Shown in pieces: positions 22,401-35,900 of a DNA stretch of 64,000 nucleotides. The notes beneath the pieces are model-generated. The model was not told where the DNA came from and searched no databases. It was given only the letters and a program-made list of their open reading frames with translations. A program made the translations under genes and the position numbers. This DNA is from Xenopus tropicalis. Lineage: Eukaryota; Chordata; Amphibia; Anura; Pipidae. Numbering within the stretch: the stretch's first letter is position 1; every line of letters starts with the position of its first letter. The stretch is taken from contig NC_030679.2 of NCBI RefSeq assembly GCF_000004195.4, forward strand, positions 37,437,712 through 37,501,711. Direction: 5' to 3'.

Positions 22401-23332
22401 GTTTCTGCATCAACAGGAAAGACTTTGTTCAACAGTCAGGTTAGGGGAATGGAACCGAGCTTAACAGAAAGTCCTGCACCTTTACTTGTATCTAAGCTTA
22501 GTAAGGGTTTTACAATCCCCTGCCTTGCATGAAGTCCCTGGGTAGCACTCTGGCATGTGGGGAGGAGGTTTTCCCATTGGAAACAACATGATGAATAGAG
22601 AGCACACAATACGCAACTAATGGTGAACCAGGTGCTAGGACCACAACCAGCCCCCCCCCCCCCCTTTTAAAATGGAGGCTATGGTAATCTAACAATATAT
22701 CCATGCTGAACCTGCACACTGAATAAAAGGCACACAGTGGAGTATTGCAAAAATATCTTAATAGAAAATGTATTTCTTTACAGTCAGGCATCAAAAAGAC
22801 GTGTGCAAAACAGCAAATATCAGTAACATGTTGAGGTACGTGCACAAAGTGACAATAAAGTGTGCAGGAGAGCAGATACCCAGGCTACTGAAGAATCACC
22901 TCAACATTTTTGCAATTAAGCTTTTATCAAGGAGGTATTCCCATTGGCACAGGGCATAGTTACACAGTTGAATTAGGTTGAAAAATGACCAAAATCCATC
23001 AATTTCAACCCCTCCAAACAAACCCTAGTTTCTCATTTTTAAAAAAAAGAGGTAGTTATGGAATAACCTATTAGAAACTTTTCAGTTTGTTTCATTTTTT
23101 ATATTTATAGTTTATTAAATTATTATTTGCCTTCTTCTACCCCTTTCTAGAGGCTTCAGTTTTATTGTTATTTCTTATTATATATTTTAATATTCAGGCT
23201 TTCTCCTGCTCATACTCCAGTCTCTCTTTGCACCACTGCCTGGTTGCTAGGGTATCTGAAGTGATAAAAATCCACAGAAAATAAAAAAAGACCAATTCAA
23301 ACTGTCTCAGGATAAATGTAAAAAAAAATAAT
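19406..23332. other. 3' UTR and intergenic DNA after copy 1
   Basis: Possible polyadenylation signals AATAAA lie near 21099 and 21357. Other contents are an inverted-repeat block at 19630-19865, a repeat fragment around 20400-20470, a C-run near 22656, and a reverse-strand LINE tail at 22970-23035. No exon is supported. Bases 22545-22640 share sequence with 26155-26255 (GGAAACAACA, GAGCACACAATA). Confidence 0.5.
19630..19865. repeat. Inverted-repeat block with short GT microsatellite
   Basis: CTTCTCTCAGGCCTGC pairs with GCCAGGCTGAGAGAAG, and GCGGATTAGAGGTTGGC pairs with GCCAACCTCCAATCCGC. A (GT)9-type run lies near 19750. The structure is MITE-like; the family is not known to me. Confidence 0.6.
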
Positions 23333-23718
23333 TTAAAGGAGAAGGAAAATATTTATTCTGCAGAAAGCTTTACCATACCTGAGTAAACGTCCATAGAAGC
23401 TCCCTCTGTTTGTTTAAGATAGCAGCTGCCATTTTAGCTTGGTCTCCATAGCTTCAGTGCTGCAGCTCTAGGATCAGACATTCTGATGGGAGGGGGAGCA
23501 GGAGAAGGGAGATAAGAAAAAGCTGTGCAGGCTCTGGTCCTAGGAATGAAGGATTTTTCTGAGAGAGGAAGTCTGATACCAAAGTACATATGTACACAAA
23601 AGAAGGCAATAAATCCTGTTTCTTTTGATAGAGGACTCAGTACAGTGTTTCTGTGAGTGGCTGTATTTACACAGACCTTTCTGATAAAGCTTAGGTTTTA
23701 CCTTTCCTTCTCCTTTAA
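23333..23718. mobile_element. MITE with TTAA flanks (piggyBac-like)
   Basis: Starts TTAAAGGAGAAGGAAAA and ends CCTTTCCTTCTCCTTTAA, inverted repeats bounded by TTAA, the duplication typical of piggyBac elements. A related copy lies in the opposite orientation at 43026-43424. No coding capacity. Confidence 0.75.
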
Positions 23719-26700
23719 GGCAGAACAATGATTTCCTGGAGCATATGGGAAAGCTAGCCATGACATCCATAACAGAGTGGATTGTTTACTCATCAATAAC
23801 TGATTTTTTATTGATTTAATGTCAGATTTGCTGGGACTCACCAGGCCGGACACATCAGCAGGTGCGCTTCGAGTACAGTAGCAGCGGGATAATGTAAAAT
23901 GGTAGCTGGCCCTTGGCTTGGGTTAGCCCAGTCTGACACTGTATTGATCAGATAACAGAATTTAACCAGTGTCTGATTTTGATTCTGTGACACAAAAACT
24001 GCAGAGAGGAAATAATAATGCAGAGACACACAGTGTGGGATCTGGGGCCCCTGCACACTAGAACCATAAAGAAGCAGACCCTGTAACTGCCTGTGAGATA
24101 TAGGGCGCCCAATGGGGTACTATACTGACTAATAAGATGGTTTGGTATATGCTTCAGCATTCTAGTTTGGGGCTGGGCCCTAATATAATGTTGCTCTGCT
24201 GCCTAATTATTTCTATTTATCAGGTACAAACAGGGGCACAGATAATTCAGTATAAGCAGCGTGTGTCTCCGGCAGAGCTCATATAACTAATGAATAGCGG
24301 GCTTTTAGTCAAGCCAATGTGTTGTAATTGGAAGAGAGGCAGGTAAGGGAAATAATTTAGGCAGAATATATGACAAAACTGCCCGCAGCTCACTTGCTAC
24401 TCAGCTATTGAAAAGCGCTCAGTCGTGATTCCCAGCAGCCTTTGTCTGGCACAAGATGAGGTGTGAGCGGGATGGGTGGGTGGGGGCGCACCCCTGGCAC
24501 CAAACCCCAAAGTAGTCCGACTACGACTAATGAGGTGATCTGGCTGCTTTCCTTTTACTGTCGGTGTAACCTCGTAGTTGCCAAAAGGAGTATTTCAGCA
24601 GTATTTTTGTATAGCCAAGCTGTAAAGTTATAGAGACTGACGTTACTTAACTACTTTCCTTCTCAGCAAATGATGAGCCAGCAGGTGGCAGTGTTTCCCG
24701 CAGTGTTGCCTTGACAGTGCAGTCCATACATGAATACATGTACATGTACACGGAAGAGCGGCTGATACGGTAACATTTACACAGGTTGGTGGGACCGGGA
24801 CAGAGTTGCCCACACGGTGCAGCACCAGGTAGATTTCATTATCAGCGTTACAGTGAGTAATAATGGAGCAGTCAGAGTAGTTCAACTGTACTGTAAATTC
24901 CCCCTGGCCAGAGGGTGTGTATTACAGTGAGTGAGCATTTGTATCCCAAGCATTGGGAAGCGCAGCTGAGGGACGGGTTATAATGCGGAAGCGCCGCAGG
25001 AAGGGCAAATACATTTCACACCTATTACCTCATTTTAAAGGGTTAGTTCACCTTTTAATTAAAGGGTTTACATGTGGGGAAATGCCCTACCAGTCTTTTG
25101 CAACAAACTCAAAAAGTCCAGTTGCTTTAGACGTAATTCCACTACATACTTAAATATTCTATTAGCAAGTACTGTTCAAATAAACCTTTTGGAAGTCTGT
25201 GTTTAAAACAAGATGATTTTAAGGGTTAATGACACTGGGGATTTAATTTTTGTGCCTGTTTAGATTGTAAGTTCTATGGAGCAGGGACCTCCATCCTCTT
25301 GTCTCTTTGATTCTTAACTTATTGCAACTGTACCTTGTATTTATTTGTATTTATTGTTATATGTTGTATTTATCTATTATTATTTTAATAACCACCGGTT
25401 TGTATTAATCTGTTCTACTGTACAGCGCTGCGTACATACGTATCACTTCATAAATAAAGATATACATACATACATGTTGTGCCAGTGCTTGTCAGGTGAT
25501 TGCACTTTGGACAGCCATATTTCCAAGAGACAATTACATGACAAGGGCTCACAGGAATGCTTTCAGGTAACAGGGACTGTTTGGTGCTGCCTCCTGAACT
25601 ACTTAAAGGAATACTGTCATGGGAAAATATATTTAACATAACATATATTTAACTGATTAACATCAGTTAATAGAGCTTCTCCAGCAGAATCCTGCATTGA
25701 AATCTGTTTTTCAAAAACACAGATTTTTTAAATATATTTAATTAAATATAAAAGTGTCCTGATAAACTTCAGTCACACTTTATTGCTGAGCTCCAGGTTG
25801 GAGAGATTTCACCCCCCTCCCAGCAGCCGATCAGCAGAACAACGGGAAGGGAGCAAGATAGCAGCTCCTAGTAGGTATCAGAATAGCACTCAATAGTAAC
25901 AAATCCAAGTCCGGCTTGGGACTCCTCCAGTTACATGGGAGTAGGAGAAACAATAGGTTACCAGAAAGCCATTCTAATGTGTAGCGCTGGCTCCTTCTGA
26001 AAGCTCAGACTCAGGCACAATGCACTGAGATGGCTGCCTACACACCAATATTGGTTCATGAATAAAATTTTAAATGGAAGAGTGAATTATTTGCTATGTA
26101 AACAGTGTAATTTAGAAATACAAAGTACACCAAAAAAAAGTAACCGGGGTAGCACCCTGTGCCCTGTGGGAAGGCAGTATTACTATTGGAAACAACACAA
26201 TAAATAGAGGGCACACAATAAGCAACTAATGATGATGAATCAGGTGCTACAACACCCAGTGTGCCACTGCCCTTAGCCAAGTGCTTAACCATCAGTGTAT
26301 TTGTAAATTGTAAATTAGTCTTTCATGTTGGCCCATATTGGGTTCCTTTTCTTCTGAAACATTTTCTGACTATCGTGTTCAGCTTATTTACCAACATCAC
26401 AGCTTATATCATAAAGGGGACCTAAACCTCCAAAAATGAAATAATGTAAACTTACTCAGATTGCTTCTCTTAGCACTTTTCTATTTTTAGTGGTTTATTA
26501 TATATTAGGGGTTTTAAACTGCTAACAGGTTTTTAAATGCCTAGAATATCAGTGATCCTAGTCTTATATTAACAGTTTAAAACTGCGAATATCTCAGAAC
26601 CACTTAAAATGGAAAATAAATGTAAACTGTAAATAAGCACAGAGGCACAATAAGTTAGCATAAATGTATTATTTGGGGTTTAGCTCTCCTTTGATAAGAG

Positions 26701-26797
26701 ACAGCCACTGTATTGATTCCTATGAATTACTCTTTTTAACCCACCATAATGGCAAAAGACATATCTGCTCTTTTTTAACGGATGTAATATATTACAG
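23719..26797. other. Region upstream of RNF14-like copy 2
   Basis: Bases 24250-25010 are richer in GC and CpG than their surroundings (for example GCGGAAGCGCCGCAGG near 24984). This could be the promoter or first non-coding exon of copy 2, but no splice donor was proved. Bases 25260-25460 match a common repeat ending in a CAGCGCTGCG motif with AATAAA, and 25605-26055 is the repeat shared with 11033-11420. No coding exon was seen. Confidence 0.4.
25260..25460 (+). repeat. Interspersed repeat ending in AATAAA
   Basis: Contains TTAGATTGTAAGTTCTATGG, GCAGGGACCTCC and TACAGCGCTGCG followed by CATAAATAAAG. I recall this order as a frequent short repeat in frog genomes; a partial reverse-strand relative lies near 63935-63965. 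The class was not determined. Confidence 0.55.
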
Positions 26798-26814
26798 ATT
26801 TGCACAGACAACCA

Positions 26815-26968
26815 ATGGCAAGAGAAGACAAGGAAGCGCAGGAGGATGAACTGCTAGCACTCGCTAGTATATACTCTGAAGATGAATTCAAGAGATCGGA
26901 GACTGCGCCAGGAGGGGAAATATGTGTCTGTCTAGATCTTCCTCCAAACTTTAGCGTAGCCATAAAAG
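26815..26968 (+). CDS. Copy 2 exon 1: start of RWD domain
   Basis: Acceptor TATATTACAG ends at 26797 and 17 bases of UTR precede ATG at 26815. Encodes MAREDKEAQEDELLALASIY. The only coding change from copy 1 that I see here is S2 to A2. Ends AAAAG before GTGAGT. Confidence 0.92.
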
Positions 26969-29900
26969 GTGAGTCAGATATTCAAGTAACCACTTCAGTG
27001 CCCTAACATGCTGAAGGTTTCTCTAGTCCAGTGCTGTCCAACTTTTTGTGTACCAAGGGCCAGAATATTTCTGACCTACGTGTAGGAGGGCTGATAATGG
27101 ACATCAGTGTTGACCATGTCTAGTCTTTAAACAATACCTACTTTAAGCCATGCCCACATTACCACAACCACCTTTAAGGCCAAACTACTAGAGACTGACC
27201 ACGCAACATTAAATTGTACAGTAACATCTGTCATCATATGGCACTGACTGCCCAACATGTAATTGTAAAGTAGCATTAAAGTAACATGCATTGATGTTAT
27301 GAAATGTATACTGCATGAAAGCAATATACATTTTTACATTTTAATTAGATGCAAGGAGGAGCACAATGAGATGCCAATGGTGGCGTTATGTTATAAATAA
27401 CCCTGTCTTAAAGGCAAGGAAAATTTAAGCACTTTCCTTGCCCAGGAGTGGAACAGGGCAGGGAGGGACTGTAGTGGCAAAGAGGGAGAGGTCGGGCTGC
27501 ACAAGGTACACCCGCAGGCTGCAAGTTTTGGACTGCTCTAGTCCATGTGTGCTTAATGGCCATATACTTTAGTATGTTTTACTTTTTATTAGGCCAAAAA
27601 CATAGTAGCTACATTCTCTGTAGAGCTTTCAAGGGTGAAAACACAAGGAGCCAGGGGTGATGTAAACAAGGTTCAGGGGAAAATGACAAGCCTCTTGGCA
27701 ACAAGCTAAGGGGGTTGTCAGGATCATCACAGGAAACACCAGGCATGTGACAATCATGTATCTGCTGTTATGCTGGCATTCAATACAGCCCACACACCTC
27801 CTGCTCTTCTATACTTTGATAGATAGCAACCCCCCATTGATGCCATTGTCCTTTCTTTTCAGGAAAAAAAAGGTAGACATGCATTTACACACATTGTTAG
27901 CTTTTTTTTGGACATTAATTTTAATTTGCACAGTTTAAGGGTAATGTCCTACATAGAGATTAGTTACCTGTGACAGATCTCAGAAATGCCTTTCCACCTA
28001 AACAAAGAGAACAAAGGGAATCGCCGGGAAGACATATTATATTTTACAGAGTCAGTATACTCCTTTATGAATTCAAAGAATAGGGCTTGCAAAAATAAAT
28101 ACCTCTCCATTACTTTAATTAAGAAATATATATGATTTTTATTATTTATTGCATGTAAGGGCGCACAAACAGAAAGCTCCTTCATATTGCAACTTTCTGG
28201 TTCTTTAGAGAAACTGTGTGAGGAGGAGGAGGAGAAGACATTTAATGCAGTTACTCTTCATTATCAAGCTCATGGTGAAACATTTCTCTTCTTAATACAA
28301 GCAATTGTCTTTTTTAAAATAGATTAAAATAGATACATTTTTTGGTCAAGGAAAAATTAAGCTGCTGCTTTTTTCTTTTTGTCACAGATTTGAAGGTTCC
28401 TATGAAATAAATTTTGGGCACGAGGATTCCCATTGTGTAGTAGCTTGGTTTATTAATGTTTATTTATATTGAATGTTTTTGTACTCTGTGCTTACCCAAG
28501 GTGACTGTGCATCTAATGAATACATGGGAAGCTTTGAGAGTATTGTCTCTTTCCTACCTCCTATTATACTGAACTTTGAACTGCCTCCAGGATACCCATC
28601 CACTGACCCTCCAGCCTTCACACTTAGCTGCAAGTGGCTTTCTCCAAGTCAGGTAAAACAAAAAAAGATAAACAAAAGTACACACCTTGCAGGCTCCTCA
28701 CAACTTCTACACATAGGTGACTTCAGAGATGAAACAGGAACAGAATCCAGTAAAAATGCATTATAGAGTTTTATTACAGCTTTACAGCTTTATAGATGCC
28801 TATTAAATTCTAGTTCAATTAATTATTTATTATTGTGAAATGTACTACTTCCTAAAGCTTAAAGCTAATGGCACACACATCAGATCCACTTTCTTCTGTG
28901 TACTAGCAGGCAGGGTTTGCCTGTCAGCTCACACACAGACTGCTTCCAGAGTTCATATTATATATATAATGTCATTCAGTGTATCCAATGAGTAAGGGTA
29001 GTAGAGGGCCATTGTATATTGATTTGAATTTAAAGTAACCCCTGGTTAATTAATTTAGATTTCTGTTTGAACTAGATTGTGAGAGTTACTTGCTTATTGC
29101 TCCCCGTTGTTACTAGAACAGGACACAATTAGATCATGTTAGTGCGTGTGTATAGCAGCATCTCATGTATGAACAGATACATTTATAGGTCAGGTAAAGT
29201 GTAATTCACTGGTGCATGGAGTTTGTTAAGCACCCCCACTGGCCAGTGGTACTTTGTGTGTAAGTACCGTGCCACTATCCAGAATGTAACCTTGCACCAT
29301 GCATTTTTATTAAAAATACTCACATAATAGCAACAAAACATGATTTTTATAATGAAAAATATTGTATGGGTTGGTTGCAATTACATTTTGTTGTGGCGAC
29401 AAAAGCTGTTGGAAAAATGAAAATGCAGTTGCAAATTTTAAAAAAACATGATTCGCAACTTTCTTTATTACTTACTGAAAATATACTTCCCATTGGCTTC
29501 TATGAAGGTCTTGCCAGGTTTTGGCTGTGTCTTTTACAACTTAATTTTGAAATATATTAAAAAGTCATAAAAAAAAGCCTGATTGCATTTTTTGCTGTGC
29601 CTTTTCAAGAATAGTTTTGATGGCCATTTTTATAGTTAGATGTTGCCTTGTTACAGGTGCATGGAGATGAGAATTAGGAGACAATTAGCCATAAATATTT
29701 CTGTATTTCTGTTTATCCCAGCTTGCCCTGCTGTGTCAGCGCTTGGATGACCTATGGGAGGAATACGCAGGAGGAGTTGTTTTGTTTGCTTGGATGCAGT
29801 TTCTCAAGGAGGGGACTCTGGAGTACTTAAAGATTAACTCACCATATGAAATACAAGTTTGTGAGTTTGGACCACAGTGCATAAAGAATAACTCGGGGAT

Positions 29901-32900
29901 ATCTGATTCCTGTAGTGCCACAGGCCCAGCAGAAGCAGTGATTTGGGACAAAAGGGCTATCCAGGATGTGGAATCTGTCGCTGCCCTTATTGACTGCATC
30001 TTGGACTTTAATGAGGCTCAGCAGAAGAAGTGCTTTGATAGCAAATGGTATATGTGCAACATTTGCTTCTCAGAAAAGGTGGGCAGCGAGTGCACTCACT
30101 TTAAGAAGTGTGAGCATATCTACTGCAACGCCTGCCTTAAGGATTATTATACAGTTCAGATACAGGATGGGCAGGTCCAGGCTCTTAACTGTCCTGAGCC
30201 AAAGTGCTCTTCTGTTGCTACACCTGCACAGGTAACCCATATACAGTGTTCTTTATTCTTGTGTGTATGTGCACGTTCATTAATGGTGTATCTTTATAGC
30301 ATGTAGCTAAGTTGGGAGACATTAGATATTAGCCCATTACATGCTGACCAAATTAACACAGTGAATAAACAGGAACCCAGAAATGTAGATTATATTGAGA
30401 TCAGGGAAGGCAGGGATAATGTATTAGAAGGCAGGAGAGAAAAAAGTTTGGGGAAGGTGGCTAGAGCAGGGAATAAGAAAAGGATATTACATTGAAAATC
30501 AGCAATGTTTCTTGCTAAGTATCAGATAAACCTACAGTTAAATAGCTGTTATGCTAAATGGTTTGGGGGTAGAAAGAAAAGGGATAATGGGAATTGCCTC
30601 ACTAGGGCCTTGGTACACCAGGAGATTTTTTGGAACTCTGGCCAAAAGCTTTGAAGTCAAATTAGCCAGAATCTTGTCCGGAATTTCTTAAAAGTATTGA
30701 TGCTGGTGCTTAAAGTTGATAATATTGGACCAGGAAAGTGAATGGCAGGGCATTCAAAGGGATATTTAGAAAGGTGTACTCTAAACTGTGGTATTTGTTT
30801 CACAAATTGGAGTAAAAGGTGCTCCATTCTGTAAACTTATTGAAGTAAATTAGCATCTTTTCAAAAACTGGCACTGTGTGTCCATTGGCAAAGTATTAGA
30901 TAAATAAGGACTTTATAGTGTTTTTCCAGTCATTTATATCAATGGTCTGAATAGCTCTGAATAAAGCATAAAATAATCTCAAATAAATCATCTTAGTTGG
31001 ATTGCCCTTTTTTATTATAGTGAAATGTAGACTATATATATATCAGCCACTCAAGAAGATTTAGAGAGCCCAGCCTGTGCCCTAACAGCACAACAAACCT
31101 AAAAATACTTGGAAAACGTGTCTGGAAAGATCACTTGGGCCCTGCACCCCCAGTCCGACCCTGACCGCATTGTTCTAAATAGTGTTACACTTGAGCATTT
31201 GTGAGCATTTTTGATATCACTTTGTAAGTTGTAAATATGACACTGCACGTGCTCATTATGCTGTAGCCTGTTGGTGGGGAGTTTGCTGAAACAGTAGATG
31301 CTTGTTGCACAACTTTTCCTGGTGCAAGCATCTGTGCTAACCAGCATTTCACTACTGTTGTGTTTGGCGTTACACTAGGAAATCAGTTCCAACCTTTTTC
31401 CAAGAATATTGTTAAATGGAATAAAATGCAGCAACATAGTCTATCTACCCACTTTTATCTGAGGTATAATAAAAGGTAAAATACAATTAAAAAGGAAACC
31501 AAACAACCTTTACTTTGTTTATCTTTTGCACTGTGTCTGTTTCTGACCATAGATCATATCAGTATAAATACATAAATATCAGCATATAATCCTGTGATGC
31601 CCAAAGCACAGAGGAGGCTGCAGGACAAAAACCAACAACTAGGCTTTTGCTAAATATCATTTTCTTTGCAGGTGAAGTTGCTGGTTGGGGAAGAATTGTT
31701 CAGCCGCTATGACCGTCTCCTGCTGCAGTCCAGCCTGGATCTGATGGCAGATGTGGTCTACTGCCCACTTCTAAACTGCCAAACTCCAGTCATGCTGGAG
31801 CCTGGGGGCACGATGGGTATTTGTTCCAACTGCAATTACGCTTTCTGTACCCTCTGTAAAATGGTCTACCATGGTGTTGCAGGATGTAATATAACAACAG
31901 GTTAGTAGAATCAGATGAGGGTTGGGTGTTTTAGTGCCCTGGGCAGAACTGACAATAGGGGGTCCCGCAGGAATTGAAAAGCAAAGTGCAAAATATATAA
32001 AGTAAATGATCGTTTTACTCTCCCTTTACCCCCTTATTCAAGCACAGATCACATCTAAATACAGAATAAGGACCTGACTCGTGTACATCCCCCTTACCCC
32101 CATAATGTGGGCTTTGTATAAGATAGAAACTCACCTTTATATGCAACAGTTTAAACTCGCACTATCTATTGCCAATTTAATAAAACATTAGGACATTAGG
32201 AGACCCAGTAAGACTTCAAGAATTGTGAAAACTTGCTTTTGTCACTTATTTTGCAGGTGATCAGTTTATTGTTTATATCGTCTGGATGCTAAAATAAGTA
32301 GGGGAGGCTGAAACATTGGGCAAATAGGCTATGGTTTTTTAAAATCTACATGCCACACATTTTGATAATCCTATGCAAACTGGACATCAAACTGTTGATG
32401 CCCCCCGTGTAATAAAAACACTTCTATTGGCCCTCCTGTTAGTGCAGACGTAGACGTTTTATCTTCCTTCACCTCTGTAGGCAGAACAGAAGAACAAGAT
32501 TCCTGACTCCTTCTTCCACATACATAGGCTGGCTCCATCTCTACTTTCCAGTTTCTTTTTTCCAGACACATCGAGACATCACTAAACAACCTTATCTCCC
32601 TTACCCGCGTCAGTATCATTTCTTGCTACCAGTCTCTTAATGAATTAGTGAAGGATCTTCACCCAGTTGCATGTGCCAGTGCAAAGAAGCTAAAAAAGTC
32701 TGAAGAGCCTTCTAGGTGAAAAAAGAGTAAACGCACTCTAAGGAAGTTAAGAATGACTTCTGCTCTAACTGCAAGCCCAAAGCACCTAAGGCTCCTATAT
32801 TATCTCCACATCCAGCCCCTGCAACTGTTTGTGCTACTCCTATTCACACTACAGCTACTGAGGAGACCCCTGTGCATCCTATCACAGAACTCTCAGATCC

Positions 32901-35900
32901 CTCTACCATCCACCTCACCGATGTCACCTCAGCTTGGTAGCCTTTTGGACTGTATCAAACATCCTATTAAATCCTCCCTCACTAATACTGCACCACTTAA
33001 GAAGCACAGGGAACCATGCCCCCTACTTACATCCTCCAACTCCTCAACTCAGAGGAGGGCCAGCTCTCCAACTTAGATCCAGAGCCTCTCTGTGACTCAG
33101 AATAACTCTCCTCATTCTAGCTCCTTAGAGGTCAGTGAAGAGGACCATACTTCATTGGCCAAACCGGGAACCTCAAAACACCTACTGGGAAAACTGATTC
33201 ATCCTTGGCCAGACTATCCAAGCATACCATCTTGCAAGCTGAAGAGGCTGCATTTCAGGACCCAATGGACAAGAGGATGAAAACCATTCTAAAAAAGTCC
33301 TTTACAAAGATGGCATCAATTCTTAGGCCAGCAGTCACCTTTACAGATCTTGCTTGCACTGTGAGACATTGGGCTTAAGAACTGGCCTGCAAACCTCCCT
33401 CCTCCTCACATCATCTTACATCTGACCTTGAACTGCACCTGACCATCCTCTCAAATGCTGTTATGGACATTGGCAGACTAGTGGTAAAGGCCGCAGCCAG
33501 CTTAGTCATGGCACAACATGCTCTTTGGCTACATCACAGGTTACTTGCCCTTAAATTCACAAGGGAGTCTCTTTTTGGCCCCGACCTTAAGCAAATAATC
33601 ATGGACATCATGGGTGGAAAAGTACTTTTCAAGCTCAAAGGAAAAAGCATAGGCTGGACCAGTCTGTTAGTCAATTCGCTAGAAGATCCTATGCAAGGTT
33701 CCACATATTGACCATACAAAACAACTTTCTTTTTCACTATTGTTTCTGCCATTGTCTCTTGCTTCTGTGCTGTCTCCACCTGTCTGAGCTTTACATTGAT
33801 CTGCTAAGTAGTGGCACAGCCAGCACATATATTGGGAAAGAGTCAAGAGCCTTGTTCTTCTGACCTGCCTCAAGATGTGAAAAAAATACAAAACCTCTAC
33901 GCATGCACTAACAGTCCGGGCCTACTAGAAAGGAATTTTCTGGTAAGTCTAAAATCCCCTTTTTTTTACAAATGGAGTGCTGGTCCTGCTATATTGCATA
34001 TATATGCTTGTGTGTGTAATATATAAAATATATAGTTTATTGAACTTGATGAAGAAAAGCAGTAATTTTCACTTGGCTTTCATTTCATATTGTCCCCAGA
34101 AAAGCTGGTTGAGGAAGACTTGGAGGAGGACCAGGATGGTAAGAAGTTACTGAAAAAGAGCTATGGCAACAATGTGATTCTAAAAGAAATGACTTATGAC
34201 TTCATTATTATTATTATTATTATATTATAACCATGTATTTATAAATCACCAACATATCCTGCAACACTGTAGAATAAGTGGGTTTATATATTGGACATAC
34301 AAAATTACATGCAAAGCAACCAATAACCGATACAAGCCCTGCCCAAAAGAGCTTACAATCTATAAGGATAGGGGGTAATCATTGAGAGAGGTTCTAATAA
34401 GGACTGAAACCTTTGACATATGAGTGGCAGATGAGATGCATTGTTGATAAATGTAAGGTCATGCACCTGGGATGGAAATATACGTAAGCCACTTATACCC
34501 TTAATGGGACTGCACTAGGCAAATCCATAATGGAGAAGGACCTTGGAGTCCTTGTAGATAATTAAACTTGGCTGTAGCAAGCAATGCCAGGCAGCAGCTG
34601 CAAGGGCAAACAAGGTTTGAGCTGTATTAAAAGGGGTATAGATTTGCGGGAGGAGGAGAACATTATTTTACTTTACAGAGTGCTAGTAAGGCCCCATTTT
34701 AAATATACCATGCAGTTTTGGTCTCCAGTGCTCAAAGTTTAACAATTTACATGTTTTTACTTTCGCATCTGCTGTTTTTGGTCCGAAAACTTTGCAGGCA
34801 GTCGTAACCATGGATGACTTCTGCTCTACCCTTATGTCTGCACTGACAGGAGGGCCAACTAGAGAAAAGGGGATTTTAGACTAACCGGTTAGTCTCACCG
34901 GTTTTCAGTACATGGTCTTGGGTCTATTCATTTTTCACTATCATTTTTGCCATTGTCTCTTGCTCATCTTTCTACTGTGTTGTCTCCACCTGTCTGAGCT
35001 TTACATTGATCTGGTAAGTAGTGGCACAGCCAGCACATATATTGGGAAAGAGGAGTCTTGTTCTTCTGACTGCCTCAAGAGGTGAAAGAAAGACAAAACC
35101 TCTACGTGTGCACTAACAGTCCGGGCTTACTAGAAAGGAATTTTCCGGTAAGTCTAAAATCTCCTTTTTTTTACCAAGGGAGTGCTGGTCCTGCTATATT
35201 GCATATATATGCTTGTGTGTGTAATATATATAATATATAGTTTATTGAACTTGATGAAGAAAAGCAGTAATTTTCACTTGGCTTTCATTTCATATTGTCC
35301 CCAGAGAAGCTGTTTGAGGAAGACCTAGAGGAGGACCAGGATGGTAAGAAGTTACTGAAAAAGAGCTATGGCAACAATGTGATTCTAAAAGAAATGACTT
35401 ATGACTTCATTATTATTATTATTATTATATTATAACCATGTATTTATAAATCACCAATATATCCTGCAACACTGTAGAATAAGTGGGTTTATACATTGGA
35501 CATACATAAATACATGCAAAGCAACCAATAACCGATACAAGCCCTGCCCAAAGGAGCTTACAATCTATAAGGATAGGGGGTAATCATTGAGAGAGAGGTT
35601 CTAATAAGGACGGAAACCTTTGACATATGAGTGGCAGATGAGATGCATTGTTGATAAATGTAAGGTCATGTACCTGGGATGTAAATATATGCAAGCCACT
35701 TATACCCTTAATGGGACTGTGTTAGGCAAATCCATAATGGAGAAGGACCTTGGAGTCCTTGTAGATAATAAACTTGGCTGTAGCAAGCAATGCCAGGCAG
35801 CAGCTGCAAGGGCAAACAAGGTTTTAGCTGTATTAAAAGGTGCATAGATTTGTGGGAGGAGGAGAACATTATTTTACTTTACAGAGTGTTATAAGGCCCC

